Positions 16,028-23,299 of a DNA stretch of 23,855 nt are shown one piece after another. Below the pieces are notes generated by a model. The model worked only from the letters and a program-made list of their open reading frames with translations. It was not told the DNA's origin and made no database searches. The stretch covers positions 1 to 23,855 of the IMG/VR virus record IMGVR_UViG_3300025276_000214. One strand, given 5' to 3'. The stretch comes from a virus. Every line of letters starts with the position of its first letter. Position 1 is the first letter of the stretch. The position numbers were made by a program, and so were the translations under genes.

Positions 16028-17023
16028 ATGAATGAAAATTGGTATAACATAAATTCAAAAGCATCTAAAGTTGTTGATGTTTATATTTTTGATGAGATAG
16101 GAATGGGTGGAGTTAATGCTCAAGGATTCATTGAAGAAATCAAATCTTTTAAGGACTCCCCAATGAATTTGCACATTAATTGTGTGGGTGGAGATGTATT
16201 TGATGGAATGGCTATCTATAATATTATAAAGAAAAGGACTGCAACTACTACAGTATACATTGAAGGTATAGCTGCTAGTATGGGTAGTGTTATTGCGTTA
16301 GCTGCTAATAAGGTTGTTATGGCAGAAAACTCTTTATTTATGATTCACAATGCTTGGGGTGGAGCAATGGGAGAAGCTAAAGAAATGAAAAAAACAGCAA
16401 AGCTTTTAGATAAGATTAGTGGAGAGATTGCTGACATCTATGTTAAAAAAACAAAATTACCTTATGATAAGGTAAAAGAAATGATGGATGAAGAAACTTG
16501 GTTAAATGCTGAAGAAGCATTAGAGCTAGGTTTTATTGATTCTATCTCGGATGCTATTAAAGTGGCAGCCAAATATGATGTTTCTAAGTTTAAAAATATA
16601 ACAAACAAGGAGATAAAAACTAAATTAAGTATTAATATAAAAAGTAAAAAAATGACTGATGAGTTAAAAGCTTGGTTTAATGGGAAAGTTGAAGACATTA
16701 TCGCTAGAGTAAAAAGTGAAAATGTTGAAGCTGATTCTAAATCAAATGTTGAAGTTACTATGTCTGATGAGGCTGAAATTTTAAATAAATTTTCAGATTT
16801 TGAAGCAAAAGTAGCAGAAGTTAGTGGGTCTGTAACTGAATTAGAAGGAGAAAAAGAAACTCTTACTGTGGAAGTTGAAAGACTTAATGGTTTATTAAGT
16901 AAATCAAATGCAAAGGGTACAGAAATTTCTACAGATGGCGACCCTGCAGTAGTTAAAACAGATGTAGAAAACAAAGATGCTAAATTTTGGAATGGAATTG
17001 TAGCAAAAATGAATTTAAAATAA
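16028..17023 (+). CDS. ClpP-like prohead protease with C-terminal scaffold-like region
   Basis: A 331-aa protein. Residues 1 to about 190 are a ClpP/S49-type serine protease that would process the prohead. The nucleophile is Ser84 (EGIAASMGS), the base is His107 (FMIHNAWGG), and the acid is in MMDEETWLNAEEA (Asp154 or Glu156). Residues about 209-331 are acidic and include a likely coiled coil (FEAKVAEVSGSVTELEGEKE), as expected of a scaffold fused to the protease. The frame can be read from a GTG at 16022, but the ATG at 16028 gives MNENWYNI, the usual start of these phage proteases. The capsid gene follows 19 bases later. Confidence 0.88.
   Translation: MNENWYNINSKASKVVDVYIFDEIGMGGVNAQGFIEEIKSFKDSPMNLHINCVGGDVFDGMAIYNIIKKRTATTTVYIEGIAASMGSVIALAANKVVMAENSLFMIHNAWGGAMGEAKEMKKTAKLLDKISGEIADIYVKKTKLPYDKVKEMMDEETWLNAEEALELGFIDSISDAIKVAAKYDVSKFKNITNKEIKTKLSINIKSKKMTDELKAWFNGKVEDIIARVKSENVEADSKSNVEVTMSDEAEILNKFSDFEAKVAEVSGSVTELEGEKETLTVEVERLNGLLSKSNAKGTEISTDGDPAVVKTDVENKDAKFWNGIVAKMNLK
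16652..17023 (+). CDS. Possible nested scaffold protein (internal start in the protease gene)
   Basis: An in-frame ATG at 16652 (residue 209 of the protease) is preceded by AAAAAGTAAAAAA, as A-rich as the leaders of the independent genes here. It falls exactly at the junction between protease and scaffold-like region. Use of this start would give a 123-aa acidic coiled-coil protein (MTDELKAWFNGKVEDI...), analogous to Nu3 inside gene C of lambda. The evidence is the leader and the domain boundary only; the fusion alone could suffice for assembly. Confidence 0.4.
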   Translation: MTDELKAWFNGKVEDIIARVKSENVEADSKSNVEVTMSDEAEILNKFSDFEAKVAEVSGSVTELEGEKETLTVEVERLNGLLSKSNAKGTEISTDGDPAVVKTDVENKDAKFWNGIVAKMNLK

Positions 17024-17042
17024 TAAATAAAAAAATAAAATT

Positions 17043-18149
17043 ATGGCAGCAGTAGATGTAGCACAAAATGGACTAGGAGGATTATATCAAGGCACTTACG
17101 CTTCAGGTATATTACTAGAGCCTATGTTCCATTCAGATGATATTATGAGAAATTATACTATCTATCCAAATGTAAAGTTTAAACAAAATATCACAATGGC
17201 TCCTTCATTGAGTAGTATTACTACTGTAAATGCAGGGTGTACTAGTACTTCAGACACTTGTACTAATAGCTTTTCTGTAACTCAGAAAGTTCTTATGGTA
17301 GAAAATGTTGCAGTTAAGCAAGAGCAATGTTGGGATGAGTTCAAATCAGAAGTAATTGTAGAGTCTTATAGAAATGGTGTTAATATGCCTGACTTAACAG
17401 GAACGCAATTAGCTCAGGTAATTATTGACAGAGTAAGAAATGGTATTCAGTCTGACATGGTAAGAAATATGTGGGCAGGAGATAATGCAGCAGCAGTTGT
17501 AGCTATTGACTGTACTTACGCATCAATGGGAGATGGACTATGGGTAACATTATCAGCAGGAGGAGCAATTAATGGAACTCAAATGAATGAAGTACAAGGA
17601 ACTTTAGGTGCAGCAGCAACTCAGTATGTTACTGTAGCAGCTACTTTACCTACAGCAGATGCAATTCTTATACTAGAATCTGTATATAATACTGCTTCAG
17701 CAGCATTAGCATCAGTACCTGCATCAGAGAAAAGAATTTTCTGTAATCCAAATATTTATAATGCTTGGTATAGTGCATTAACTCAAGTTGCCGCAGCAGG
17801 AGCAGTTGATTATGGACATTCGGAAGCTCAAGCAGGAAAACAAAGATTATACTTTAGAGGTATAGAATTAGTACCTATGTATGAGTGGGATACAGCTTTA
17901 ACAGCTTTAGCAGGAGCAACTTTCCCTGCATTATTTACAGCAGCAGGAGCAGGAATTGATGCAACTGCAGGATGTATTTACACAGTAAAATCTAACTTAT
18001 TTATCGGTACTGATGTAACAAGTCCTGAAAATGAGTTAAGAACATTTTATGATGAGGTTTCTGACAAAATGTATATTAGAGCAGGATTCACTATGGGCTT
18101 CCAATACGGTTGGAACGCTTTAGTTAATGGAGCTGTACTAGTAGACTAA
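17043..18149 (+). CDS. Major capsid protein (HK97-like)
   Basis: A 368-aa protein directly downstream of the prohead protease, the normal place for the capsid subunit. It has the composition of a major capsid protein (rich in Ala, Gly, Thr; few Lys clusters), and FCNPNIYNAWYSAL, LYFRGIELVPMYEW and NELRTFYDEVSDKMYIRAGFTMG are segments of the sort seen in HK97-fold capsid proteins of Bacteroidetes phages. Cys66 and Cys73 lie close together near the N-terminus (GCTSTSDTCT). An N-terminal delta domain is not obvious; the separate scaffold-like region of the protease could fill that role. The leader is A-rich. Confidence 0.8.
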   Translation: MAAVDVAQNGLGGLYQGTYASGILLEPMFHSDDIMRNYTIYPNVKFKQNITMAPSLSSITTVNAGCTSTSDTCTNSFSVTQKVLMVENVAVKQEQCWDEFKSEVIVESYRNGVNMPDLTGTQLAQVIIDRVRNGIQSDMVRNMWAGDNAAAVVAIDCTYASMGDGLWVTLSAGGAINGTQMNEVQGTLGAAATQYVTVAATLPTADAILILESVYNTASAALASVPASEKRIFCNPNIYNAWYSALTQVAAAGAVDYGHSEAQAGKQRLYFRGIELVPMYEWDTALTALAGATFPALFTAAGAGIDATAGCIYTVKSNLFIGTDVTSPENELRTFYDEVSDKMYIRAGFTMGFQYGWNALVNGAVLVD

Positions 18150-18161
18150 TTTAACAGTAAA

Positions 18162-18185
18162 TAGGGTGGGAGAAATCTCACCCTA
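18162..18185 (+). terminator. Hairpin after the capsid gene, possible attenuator or terminator
   Basis: TAGGGTG (18162-18168) pairs with CACCCTA (18179-18185), a 7-bp GC-rich stem with a 10-base loop, 12 bases past the capsid stop. The following CTTTTCTTAATTTT is T-rich but broken. It could partly stop transcription and so lower tube gene expression relative to capsid, or protect the 3' end of the capsid message. No clear promoter separates it from the next gene; TAATTTTA at 18197-18204 lacks the final G. Confidence 0.45.
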
Positions 18186-18217
18186 AATACTTTTCTTAAT
18201 TTTAAAAATAAAATAAA

Positions 18218-18811
18218 ATGGCGATAACAAACGGAATAAATATATTATGTTCAGATATAGTAGGAGCAGGGGGAATTAGGAATGTACTTATTAGGACTTG
18301 GGCAGATGGAGATTCTATATCATACACAAATACTGCTACAACTCATGGTATAAGTAGCATTAAAGACACAGGTGGCTCTACAGCTACTTGGTTTAATTAT
18401 GAGTTTAAGCAAGAATTACCTTCTTTAACTGTTACTGCAGCAAGAGAAAATGGTTCTACTTCTTATGAGTGTGCTTTAAACTTTATGATGCCTGATATGG
18501 ATACTGCAAAAGCAGCAGCATTGCAAAGTCTTATGGACACTTGTATGATGGTAATAGCAGTTGGTAATAATGGTAAGGCTTATGTTTTAGGAGTAAGTCA
18601 GAAGTATAGTAATGAAAAAGCTACAATTCGTAACCAAACTTTTGCTAGTATGACAGGAGCTGAAGGTGCTACAGGTGCAGGAATAAATGATGATAATGGT
18701 TGGACTGTAACAATGGGATGTAAGCAATGGGAAGCACCTAGACTGTATAGTGGTAATCTAACTTTATATACGAATGCAGGGTCAGGAACAGGAACATCTA
18801 CTACATCATAA
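18218..18811 (+). CDS. Tail tube-like protein, copy 1
   Basis: A 197-aa protein resembling major tail tube proteins of Bacteroidetes siphophages: MAITNGINILCSD at the start, a central beta domain with STSYECALNFMMP, an insertion around NGKAYVLGVSQKYSN, and a C-terminal NGWTVTMGCKQWEAPRLYSG. It is clearly paralogous to the next gene (shared MAI..G..I.CSD....GG.R, ATW, SLTV, YEC, TVT and PR-Y-G in the same order). The A-rich 14-base leader before the ATG is also the same as in the next gene. Tube proteins polymerise around the tape measure. A capsid decoration role is the main alternative. Confidence 0.6.
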   Translation: MAITNGINILCSDIVGAGGIRNVLIRTWADGDSISYTNTATTHGISSIKDTGGSTATWFNYEFKQELPSLTVTAARENGSTSYECALNFMMPDMDTAKAAALQSLMDTCMMVIAVGNNGKAYVLGVSQKYSNEKATIRNQTFASMTGAEGATGAGINDDNGWTVTMGCKQWEAPRLYSGNLTLYTNAGSGTGTSTTS

Positions 18812-18837
18812 TAATTAATAATAAAAAATAAAATAAA

Positions 18838-19473
18838 ATGGCAATAGCAGATGGAATGCAAATTAATTGTTCTGACTTACAAGCTGTAGGAGGAACAAGA
18901 TTTATAGCAGTAAGAAAATGGACTAATACGGATATAGTTACATTTGATGATACTGCCCACACAGTTACAGTTATAGATAGTGCAGCAAATACAGGTGCTA
19001 CTTGGGGTGTTTTTGAAAGCAGAATTGAATCTTCTTCTTTAACAGTATCAGGTGCAAGCGAGGGTAAAGAATTTTCAACTTACGAGTGTACTTTATCTTG
19101 GTTTATTCCTGGATTAACAACAGCTCAATTCGCAACACTTTATCAGTTTGATGGGGATTGTTTAATGGCAATGGTTATAGATAATAATGATACAACTTCA
19201 GGAACTACAATACCTAGTACAGACCAAATTCACAATAAACTAATAGGAATATCAAATACCTTAGCAAGTCAAGATGGTACTGCAGGTGCTTATACTGCTG
19301 AAAGAACTCAGCAATGGTGTAGACTTCAGTCAGTTGAGGGTGGAACAGGAGCAGCTTTCTCTGATGAGATTGGTGTTACAGTAACTCTTGTTGCAAAAAC
19401 TTATGAAATACCAAGAGCTTATGCAGGTGCTATCACTATTGATAGTGATGGTTTAGGTTTAGTTACATCATAA
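18838..19473 (+). CDS. Tail tube-like protein, copy 2
   Basis: A 211-aa paralog of the preceding protein: MAIADGMQINCSD, ATWGVFESRIESSSLTVSG, STYECTLSWFIPG and GVTVTLVAKTYEIPRAYAG follow the same order as in copy 1. Copy 2 has an extra stretch near DNNDTTSGTTIPSTDQ. Divergence is large, so the duplication is old or the pair was acquired as such. The two may form a mixed tube, or one may serve as terminator, tip or decoration protein. The leader AAAAATAAAATAAA is identical to that of copy 1. A terminator-like hairpin follows. Confidence 0.6.
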   Translation: MAIADGMQINCSDLQAVGGTRFIAVRKWTNTDIVTFDDTAHTVTVIDSAANTGATWGVFESRIESSSLTVSGASEGKEFSTYECTLSWFIPGLTTAQFATLYQFDGDCLMAMVIDNNDTTSGTTIPSTDQIHNKLIGISNTLASQDGTAGAYTAERTQQWCRLQSVEGGTGAAFSDEIGVTVTLVAKTYEIPRAYAGAITIDSDGLGLVTS

Positions 19474-19487
19474 TAATAATTTTATAT

Positions 19488-19522
19488 ATAAGGGGGTGTC
19501 TTAGTTAATAACACTCCCTTAT
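19488..19522 (+). terminator. Terminator-like hairpin after the tail tube genes
   Basis: ATAAGGGGGTGT (19488-19499) pairs with ACACTCCCTTAT (19511-19522), giving a 12-bp stem with one G-T pair and an 11-base loop. TAATATCTTTTATAATAT follows, T-rich but not a pure run. This is the strongest hairpin I found in the window. It sits between the end of the head/tube unit and the next promoter. Confidence 0.6.
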
Positions 19523-19546
19523 TAATATCTTTTATAATATGTGTGA

Positions 19547-19574
19547 TTGTAATACGGAAAAAAGTTTAATTTTG
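19547..19574 (+). promoter_or_regulatory. Promoter 4 ahead of the portal unit, TTG-17-TAATTTTG
   Basis: TTG at 19547-19549 and TAATTTTG at 19567-19574 are separated by 17 bases, matching the Bacteroidetes housekeeping promoter (TTG, 17-23 bases, TAnnTTTG). Transcription would start near 19579, before the ATG at 19593 but after the upstream in-frame ATG at 19539, and so favours the later start. The AAAGTT(T/G)CGTA element of the other late promoters is absent. Confidence 0.6.
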
Positions 19575-19592
19575 ATAAATATATATACAGAA

Positions 19593-19847
19593 ATGGCAGA
19601 ATACAAAGTAAACGACAAGGCTCAGAGGGGATTAAGACTAGCAGGAAGGGATGAGGAAAGTCTTGGTAAGGAGTTTGTAGATTTTAGAGGAGAATTAAGT
19701 CAAGCTGAATTAGCTTATGCTTATGAGGAATTACATATAACTGATTGGATAGATAAAACTGATAAAGTAAATGAAAAAGCAACAACCAAAAAATCAACAA
19801 GCAAAAAAGCAACCACAACAATTACGGAAAACTCAGAAGAAGAATAA
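19593..19847 (+). CDS. Small protein upstream of portal, connector-like or accessory
   Basis: An 84-aa protein (MAEYKVNDKAQRGLRLAG...). The core (EFVDFRGELSQAELAYAYEE) is a short acidic helical domain like small proteins next to portal genes in Bacteroidetes phages. The tail from about residue 60 is Lys/Thr-rich and then acidic. The frame is open back to an ATG at 19539, but promoter 4 lies between that ATG and 19593, and 19593 has a good A-rich leader. Its last 77 bases also encode the start of the portal protein in another frame. Function unknown. Confidence 0.6.
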   Translation: MAEYKVNDKAQRGLRLAGRDEESLGKEFVDFRGELSQAELAYAYEELHITDWIDKTDKVNEKATTKKSTSKKATTTITENSEEE

Positions 19848-21102
19848 CACTTTTGAGTTCGGAGTATTTGATTTAACAGTCCCACCTAGTATTACTGAGG
19901 TAAAAGACCTTAAATCACTTAATAATGATTGGGTTCCTTTTGGAGAAGACAACTTATTTCCTCAGTATTTAGCAGAGTTAAAGAGAAAGTCATCTACACA
20001 TAGAAGTGTATTGGCTCAAAAGACTGTCTTTACAAGTGGAGCTAAATTTGTTTGTGAGAATGAATCATTAAGAGAGTTTATTGAGGATGTTAATGCTGAT
20101 AAAGAATCTCTAAGAGATGTTTTTAAGAAGTTAGCAGATGATTACTATACTTTTGGTAATGCTTATATGGAGTGTGTTATATATGATGGAGGTGTAAACC
20201 TTTACCATTTAGATGCAACTACTGTAAGAATGTCCAAGACTAAGAAAGAGGTTTACATAAACCCTGATTGGTGTAAGTATTGGAATCAAGATAAAAAAAT
20301 AAAAAGACTACCTATATACCCTAGAGTAGCACATAACAAGTTTGTAATTCACTTTAAGGATTACGAGCCTACATTTAACTTTTACGGACTTCCTGATTAT
20401 GTAGCAGCACTAGAGCATATCTGTGTTGATTACGAAATTGGAAAATGGAATCATACTAAATTCTTAAACGGATTTCAACCTTCAGCTATTGTTGAGATTA
20501 GTGGAGATATGGGAGAAGAAGAAGCTCAAAAGATGGTTCACGAAGCTCAAAAGAAATTTGTAGGAGAAGGTAATAATGGTAAAATTCTATTTATAGTTAA
20601 GAATGGAGATACATCTCCTGCTAATGTTCAGATTATAAAAGATGACCAAGAAGGAAGTTGGATTGATTTACAACAGATTACCGACCAAAATATTATAACT
20701 GCTAACAGATGGCAGCCATCACTTTCAGGTATTGTTAGTTCAGGAAAAATGAACAACTCAGGAAGTGAGATTAGAATTGCCTATGACTTGGTAATGACTA
20801 CGGTAATTAGAGATACTTCTGAGTTAATATTAAACGGTATAAGAACAGTTCTTTATAATGAGCTAGGATTTGACCCTAAAGATTTAAAGATTCATTATGA
20901 GCCACCAATCTCATACGCTAATGATGTAGATATTAAACAAGTTCTTACTATAAACGAACAAAGAGCATTAATTGATGAGGACTTACCAATGCTAGAAGAT
21001 GGTGATATGTTTGTAGCGGATAGAGAGGTTATAGTAGTTGAAAAAGATAATGATGGAGATGGTGAGCCTGATGAAAGTAAAGAAATAACTGTAGAGCAAT
21101 AA
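19771..21102 (+). CDS. Phage portal protein
   Basis: A 443-aa portal protein, the dodecameric ring through which DNA enters and leaves the head. Family-like segments are DWVPFGEDNLFPQYLAEL (53-70), HRSVLAQKTVFTSGAKF (77-93), the clip/stem-proximal DDYYTFGNAYMECVIYDGG (123-141), FYGLPDYVAALEH (204-216), KFLNGFQPSAIVEISG (230-245) and the late helical RIAYDLVMTTVI (335-346). Length fits compact siphophage portals. The first 25 residues are Lys/Gln-rich and overlap the preceding gene. The C-terminus has an acidic DNDGDGEPDE stretch (427-436) resembling a calcium-binding loop. Its place downstream of capsid and tube genes is unusual. Confidence 0.9.
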   Translation: MKKQQPKNQQAKKQPQQLRKTQKKNNTFEFGVFDLTVPPSITEVKDLKSLNNDWVPFGEDNLFPQYLAELKRKSSTHRSVLAQKTVFTSGAKFVCENESLREFIEDVNADKESLRDVFKKLADDYYTFGNAYMECVIYDGGVNLYHLDATTVRMSKTKKEVYINPDWCKYWNQDKKIKRLPIYPRVAHNKFVIHFKDYEPTFNFYGLPDYVAALEHICVDYEIGKWNHTKFLNGFQPSAIVEISGDMGEEEAQKMVHEAQKKFVGEGNNGKILFIVKNGDTSPANVQIIKDDQEGSWIDLQQITDQNIITANRWQPSLSGIVSSGKMNNSGSEIRIAYDLVMTTVIRDTSELILNGIRTVLYNELGFDPKDLKIHYEPPISYANDVDIKQVLTINEQRALIDEDLPMLEDGDMFVADREVIVVEKDNDGDGEPDESKEITVEQ

Positions 21103-21105
21103 AAT

Positions 21106-21708
21106 ATGGGTAATACTAAGCAATATAAAACATTAGTAAGTGCAGGAGAAGTAATTGATAAAACCTTCACCAACAAGAATACAGACCCTGTATTAGTTTC
21201 AGAGAACACTATTGTATTGTCTGAGTTAGCACATATTAGACCCTTATTAGGAGAAAAGTTTTATGCAGAATTAAAGCTTCAACATGATACAGGGACTTTA
21301 AGTGTTAATAATCAGTCGTTTATGACTTATTACCTAGAGGATACCTTATCTTGGTTTGTTAGATTTGAGGTTGTTAATGATATTATGAGTAATATATCAT
21401 CTAGTGGAGTAGTTAATAATATAGATGAGTTCTCAAGAATAATAAGCCAAGACACATATAATACATTCAAGCAAGATACATACAGGAAAGCAGATATATT
21501 TGCTAACGATATGATGGACTTTTTGAATGGTACTGACCAAACAGGACTATATCCTACATTTGCTAGCAATAGACCTAAGAGTATGAATGATACATATAAA
21601 AATCATGGAATGATATTCTATGACAGTATATATGGTTATGATGGAGTTGATGGTTGCTATAGCTGTGGAAATCCCTATGTAAGAGGTAAATCAAATTGTA
21701 ATTGTTAA
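21106..21708 (+). CDS. Putative head-tail connector protein
   Basis: A 200-aa, mostly helical protein directly downstream of the portal. LVSENTIVLSELAHIRPLLGEKFYAELK and the tyrosine-rich helix around TYYLEDTLSWFVRFEV match the general form of head-completion/connector proteins in Bacteroidetes phages (DUF6712-like, by memory). The C-terminal 17 residues carry Cys184, Cys187, Cys198 and Cys200, a possible metal site or disulfide pair. The position after portal supports an adaptor that docks on the portal ring. Confidence 0.5.
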   Translation: MGNTKQYKTLVSAGEVIDKTFTNKNTDPVLVSENTIVLSELAHIRPLLGEKFYAELKLQHDTGTLSVNNQSFMTYYLEDTLSWFVRFEVVNDIMSNISSSGVVNNIDEFSRIISQDTYNTFKQDTYRKADIFANDMMDFLNGTDQTGLYPTFASNRPKSMNDTYKNHGMIFYDSIYGYDGVDGCYSCGNPYVRGKSNCNC

Positions 21709-21717
21709 AATAATAAT

Positions 21718-22362
21718 ATGGCTAATAACGAACATAAAAACTTAAGGAGTGAAAATAGACATAATCCTAAAAACTTTGAAAGTGCATTAAATAATAGCGT
21801 ATTAACTAAGGCTTTAGGAACAGGGGCTAATAATTATGATGGAGATTTGTCTTGGATAAATAAATCTAGTGTTGGTTCTGTAAACTATAAAATGCAAGGA
21901 TACGCAGTAGGTCTTAATAACTTTCAGCATGGAGAAGATATAGCAGATAATAAATCTCCATTTATAATGGATGTAGATTATGGGAGTACTTTAGTTGCAT
22001 CAGGAAGTTTATCTCCTACAACTGTATTTAGAATTGGTCAGTCTTGTGTTATTCATAGAGATTCAACAGTTATTGGAATATATGGTTGGCTTACAAGCAG
22101 CGGTACTTCAACTGTAACAATAGCAATATGCAAGGTAACTCCTAATCCTTCCTCTACAGATGCTCTAGTCCCTACCGTAATTGATGAGTTTGTGATTGTT
22201 GGAGGCGGTAATAACAGTAAATTAGTTAATTTTTCACAAAGCCTAATAACTCTACCATCATTATCTTCAGGTGATATTATATTTCCAATGATTAAAGAGC
22301 AGGTAGATAGGGATAGTTCAAATTTATATACTAATTTGAATATTGAATCAATTTTAATATGA
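21718..22362 (+). CDS. Probable virion structural protein
   Basis: A 214-aa protein opening with NEHKNLRSENRHNPKNFESA and VLTKALGTGANNYDG, a start I associate with small fibre or decoration proteins of flavobacterial phages. The rest is predicted beta-rich (GIYGWLTSSGTSTVTIAICK) with no membrane segment or catalytic motif. It ends with TGA overlapping the ATG of the holin-like gene (ATGA). Confidence 0.5.
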   Translation: MANNEHKNLRSENRHNPKNFESALNNSVLTKALGTGANNYDGDLSWINKSSVGSVNYKMQGYAVGLNNFQHGEDIADNKSPFIMDVDYGSTLVASGSLSPTTVFRIGQSCVIHRDSTVIGIYGWLTSSGTSTVTIAICKVTPNPSSTDALVPTVIDEFVIVGGGNNSKLVNFSQSLITLPSLSSGDIIFPMIKEQVDRDSSNLYTNLNIESILI

Positions 22363-22592
22363 CAACTAAAGAAGAAATAGTTTCAATGAAAAAAGATATA
22401 AATTCTATTAACAGTAAGATGAGTAGTATAGATTCTAAGTTAGATATGCTTACTGAAAAGTTGTTGAATCCCGATACAGGAGTTACAGCTAGAGTTAATA
22501 GAAATACAGCAATGAGAAAGGTTTTGGTTAAAGCTATGTGGGTTATATATAGTATAACTTTAGGTGCATTAGTAAAAATATTTACATCATGA
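22359..22592 (+). CDS. Holin-like membrane protein
   Basis: A 77-aa protein with a coiled-coil N-terminal half (IVSMKKDINSINSKMSSIDS, heptads to about residue 36), a polar linker (NPDTGVTARVNRNT) and one C-terminal transmembrane segment (about 54-75). This is the plan of XhlA-type holin or haemolysin-like proteins. It is coupled by ATGA overlaps to the genes on both sides, and the next gene is a DUF5675 protein often found in lysis cassettes. It could instead be a spanin-like or tail-membrane accessory protein. Confidence 0.6.
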   Translation: MTTKEEIVSMKKDINSINSKMSSIDSKLDMLTEKLLNPDTGVTARVNRNTAMRKVLVKAMWVIYSITLGALVKIFTS

Positions 22593-23026
22593 TGTGTATG
22601 AAAAAAAAAGAAAAAGCTAACCTATTATTAATCAGGGATTGTTTTTCAGAAAAATCTGTTTTAGGAAAGCTTTATTGTAATGGAGAATTTATTTCACATA
22701 CCTTAGAATTAGCTTGGAAAAATAACCAAAAAAATGTATCTTGTATCCCTAGAGGAGAGTATAAATGCAAGGTTAGATTAGCAAGAGAAAGTTCAAGTAG
22801 AGAATATGTTCACTTGATAATAGAAGATGTTGAAAATCGTTCCTATGTATTATTTCATAGGGGTAATGTTCCATCTGACAGTAAAGGATGTATATTAACA
22901 GGGACTCACAGAGCAGGAGAACCTGATAAAATTTTAGAAAGTAAAATAGCTCATACTTACTTGATGGATTATTTATTAAAAAATCAATTAAGTGAAAATA
23001 TAAATTTAACAATTAAAAATAGATAA
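22589..23026 (+). CDS. DUF5675-family protein, candidate lysis protein
   Basis: A 145-aa protein with the DUF5675 pattern: LLLIRDCFSEKSVLGKLY (12-29), HTLELAWKNNQKNVSCIPRG (37-56), RLARESSSREYVHL (63-76) and SYVLFHRGNVPSDSKGCILTG (85-105). The HRGNxxxDxxGC block (His90, Asp97, Cys101) resembles the His/Cys active site of L,D-transpeptidases, so peptidoglycan activity is a reasonable guess. No signal peptide is present, which fits release through the adjacent holin-like protein. The ATG at 22589 overlaps the preceding stop; ATGs at 22592 and 22598 are also possible. No other endolysin is visible in the window. Confidence 0.65.
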   Translation: MMCMKKKEKANLLLIRDCFSEKSVLGKLYCNGEFISHTLELAWKNNQKNVSCIPRGEYKCKVRLARESSSREYVHLIIEDVENRSYVLFHRGNVPSDSKGCILTGTHRAGEPDKILESKIAHTYLMDYLLKNQLSENINLTIKNR

Positions 23027-23029
23027 AAG

Positions 23030-23299
23030 ATGAGAACAAATATTGGAGATAACACACTATTCCTTGAGATGCTAGGAAAGGGTAACGGAACAGAGGTTTT
23101 TACAACTGCTGCACAAACTGCTAAAGATTGGTATTGTATATTCTTTCCTGTTGATTCAGTAATTGCAACTATAGCAGGAACTGCTACTAACATTACTGCT
23201 TTAAACGGACAAAGTGTAAGTGCAGGTATGACATTATTTCTTAATACGACTGCTATCACTTTAACAAGTGGTATTGGAATTGGCTACCCTAACCATTAA
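23030..23299 (+). CDS. Small hypothetical virion-type protein
   Basis: An 89-aa protein with VDSVIATIAGTATNITALNG and SAGMTLFLNTTAITLTSGIG, a regular alternation of beta strands and turns. The first part (GDNTLFLEMLGKGNGTEVF) is more variable. It resembles small structural proteins in flavobacterial phages, but no function is known to me. Its TAA overlaps the next ATG (TAATG). Confidence 0.55.
   Translation: MRTNIGDNTLFLEMLGKGNGTEVFTTAAQTAKDWYCIFFPVDSVIATIAGTATNITALNGQSVSAGMTLFLNTTAITLTSGIGIGYPNH

Noticed and set aside
16462-16974. A 170-codon open frame on the - strand inside the protease gene
   Set aside because: It is a mirror of the AT-rich, Lys/Glu-rich scaffold region; it is Ser/Phe/Leu-rich low-complexity sequence, lies opposite a well supported gene and has no leader or neighbours on that strand.
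19539-19592. Upstream start for the 84-aa protein at 19539
   Set aside because: A consensus promoter lies between this ATG and the ATG at 19593, so the transcript would not include it.
19593-21102. Frameshift fusion of the 84-aa protein to the portal
   Set aside because: The portal frame is +1 relative to the small gene and the A-runs there favour -1 slippage; the portal has its own ATG.
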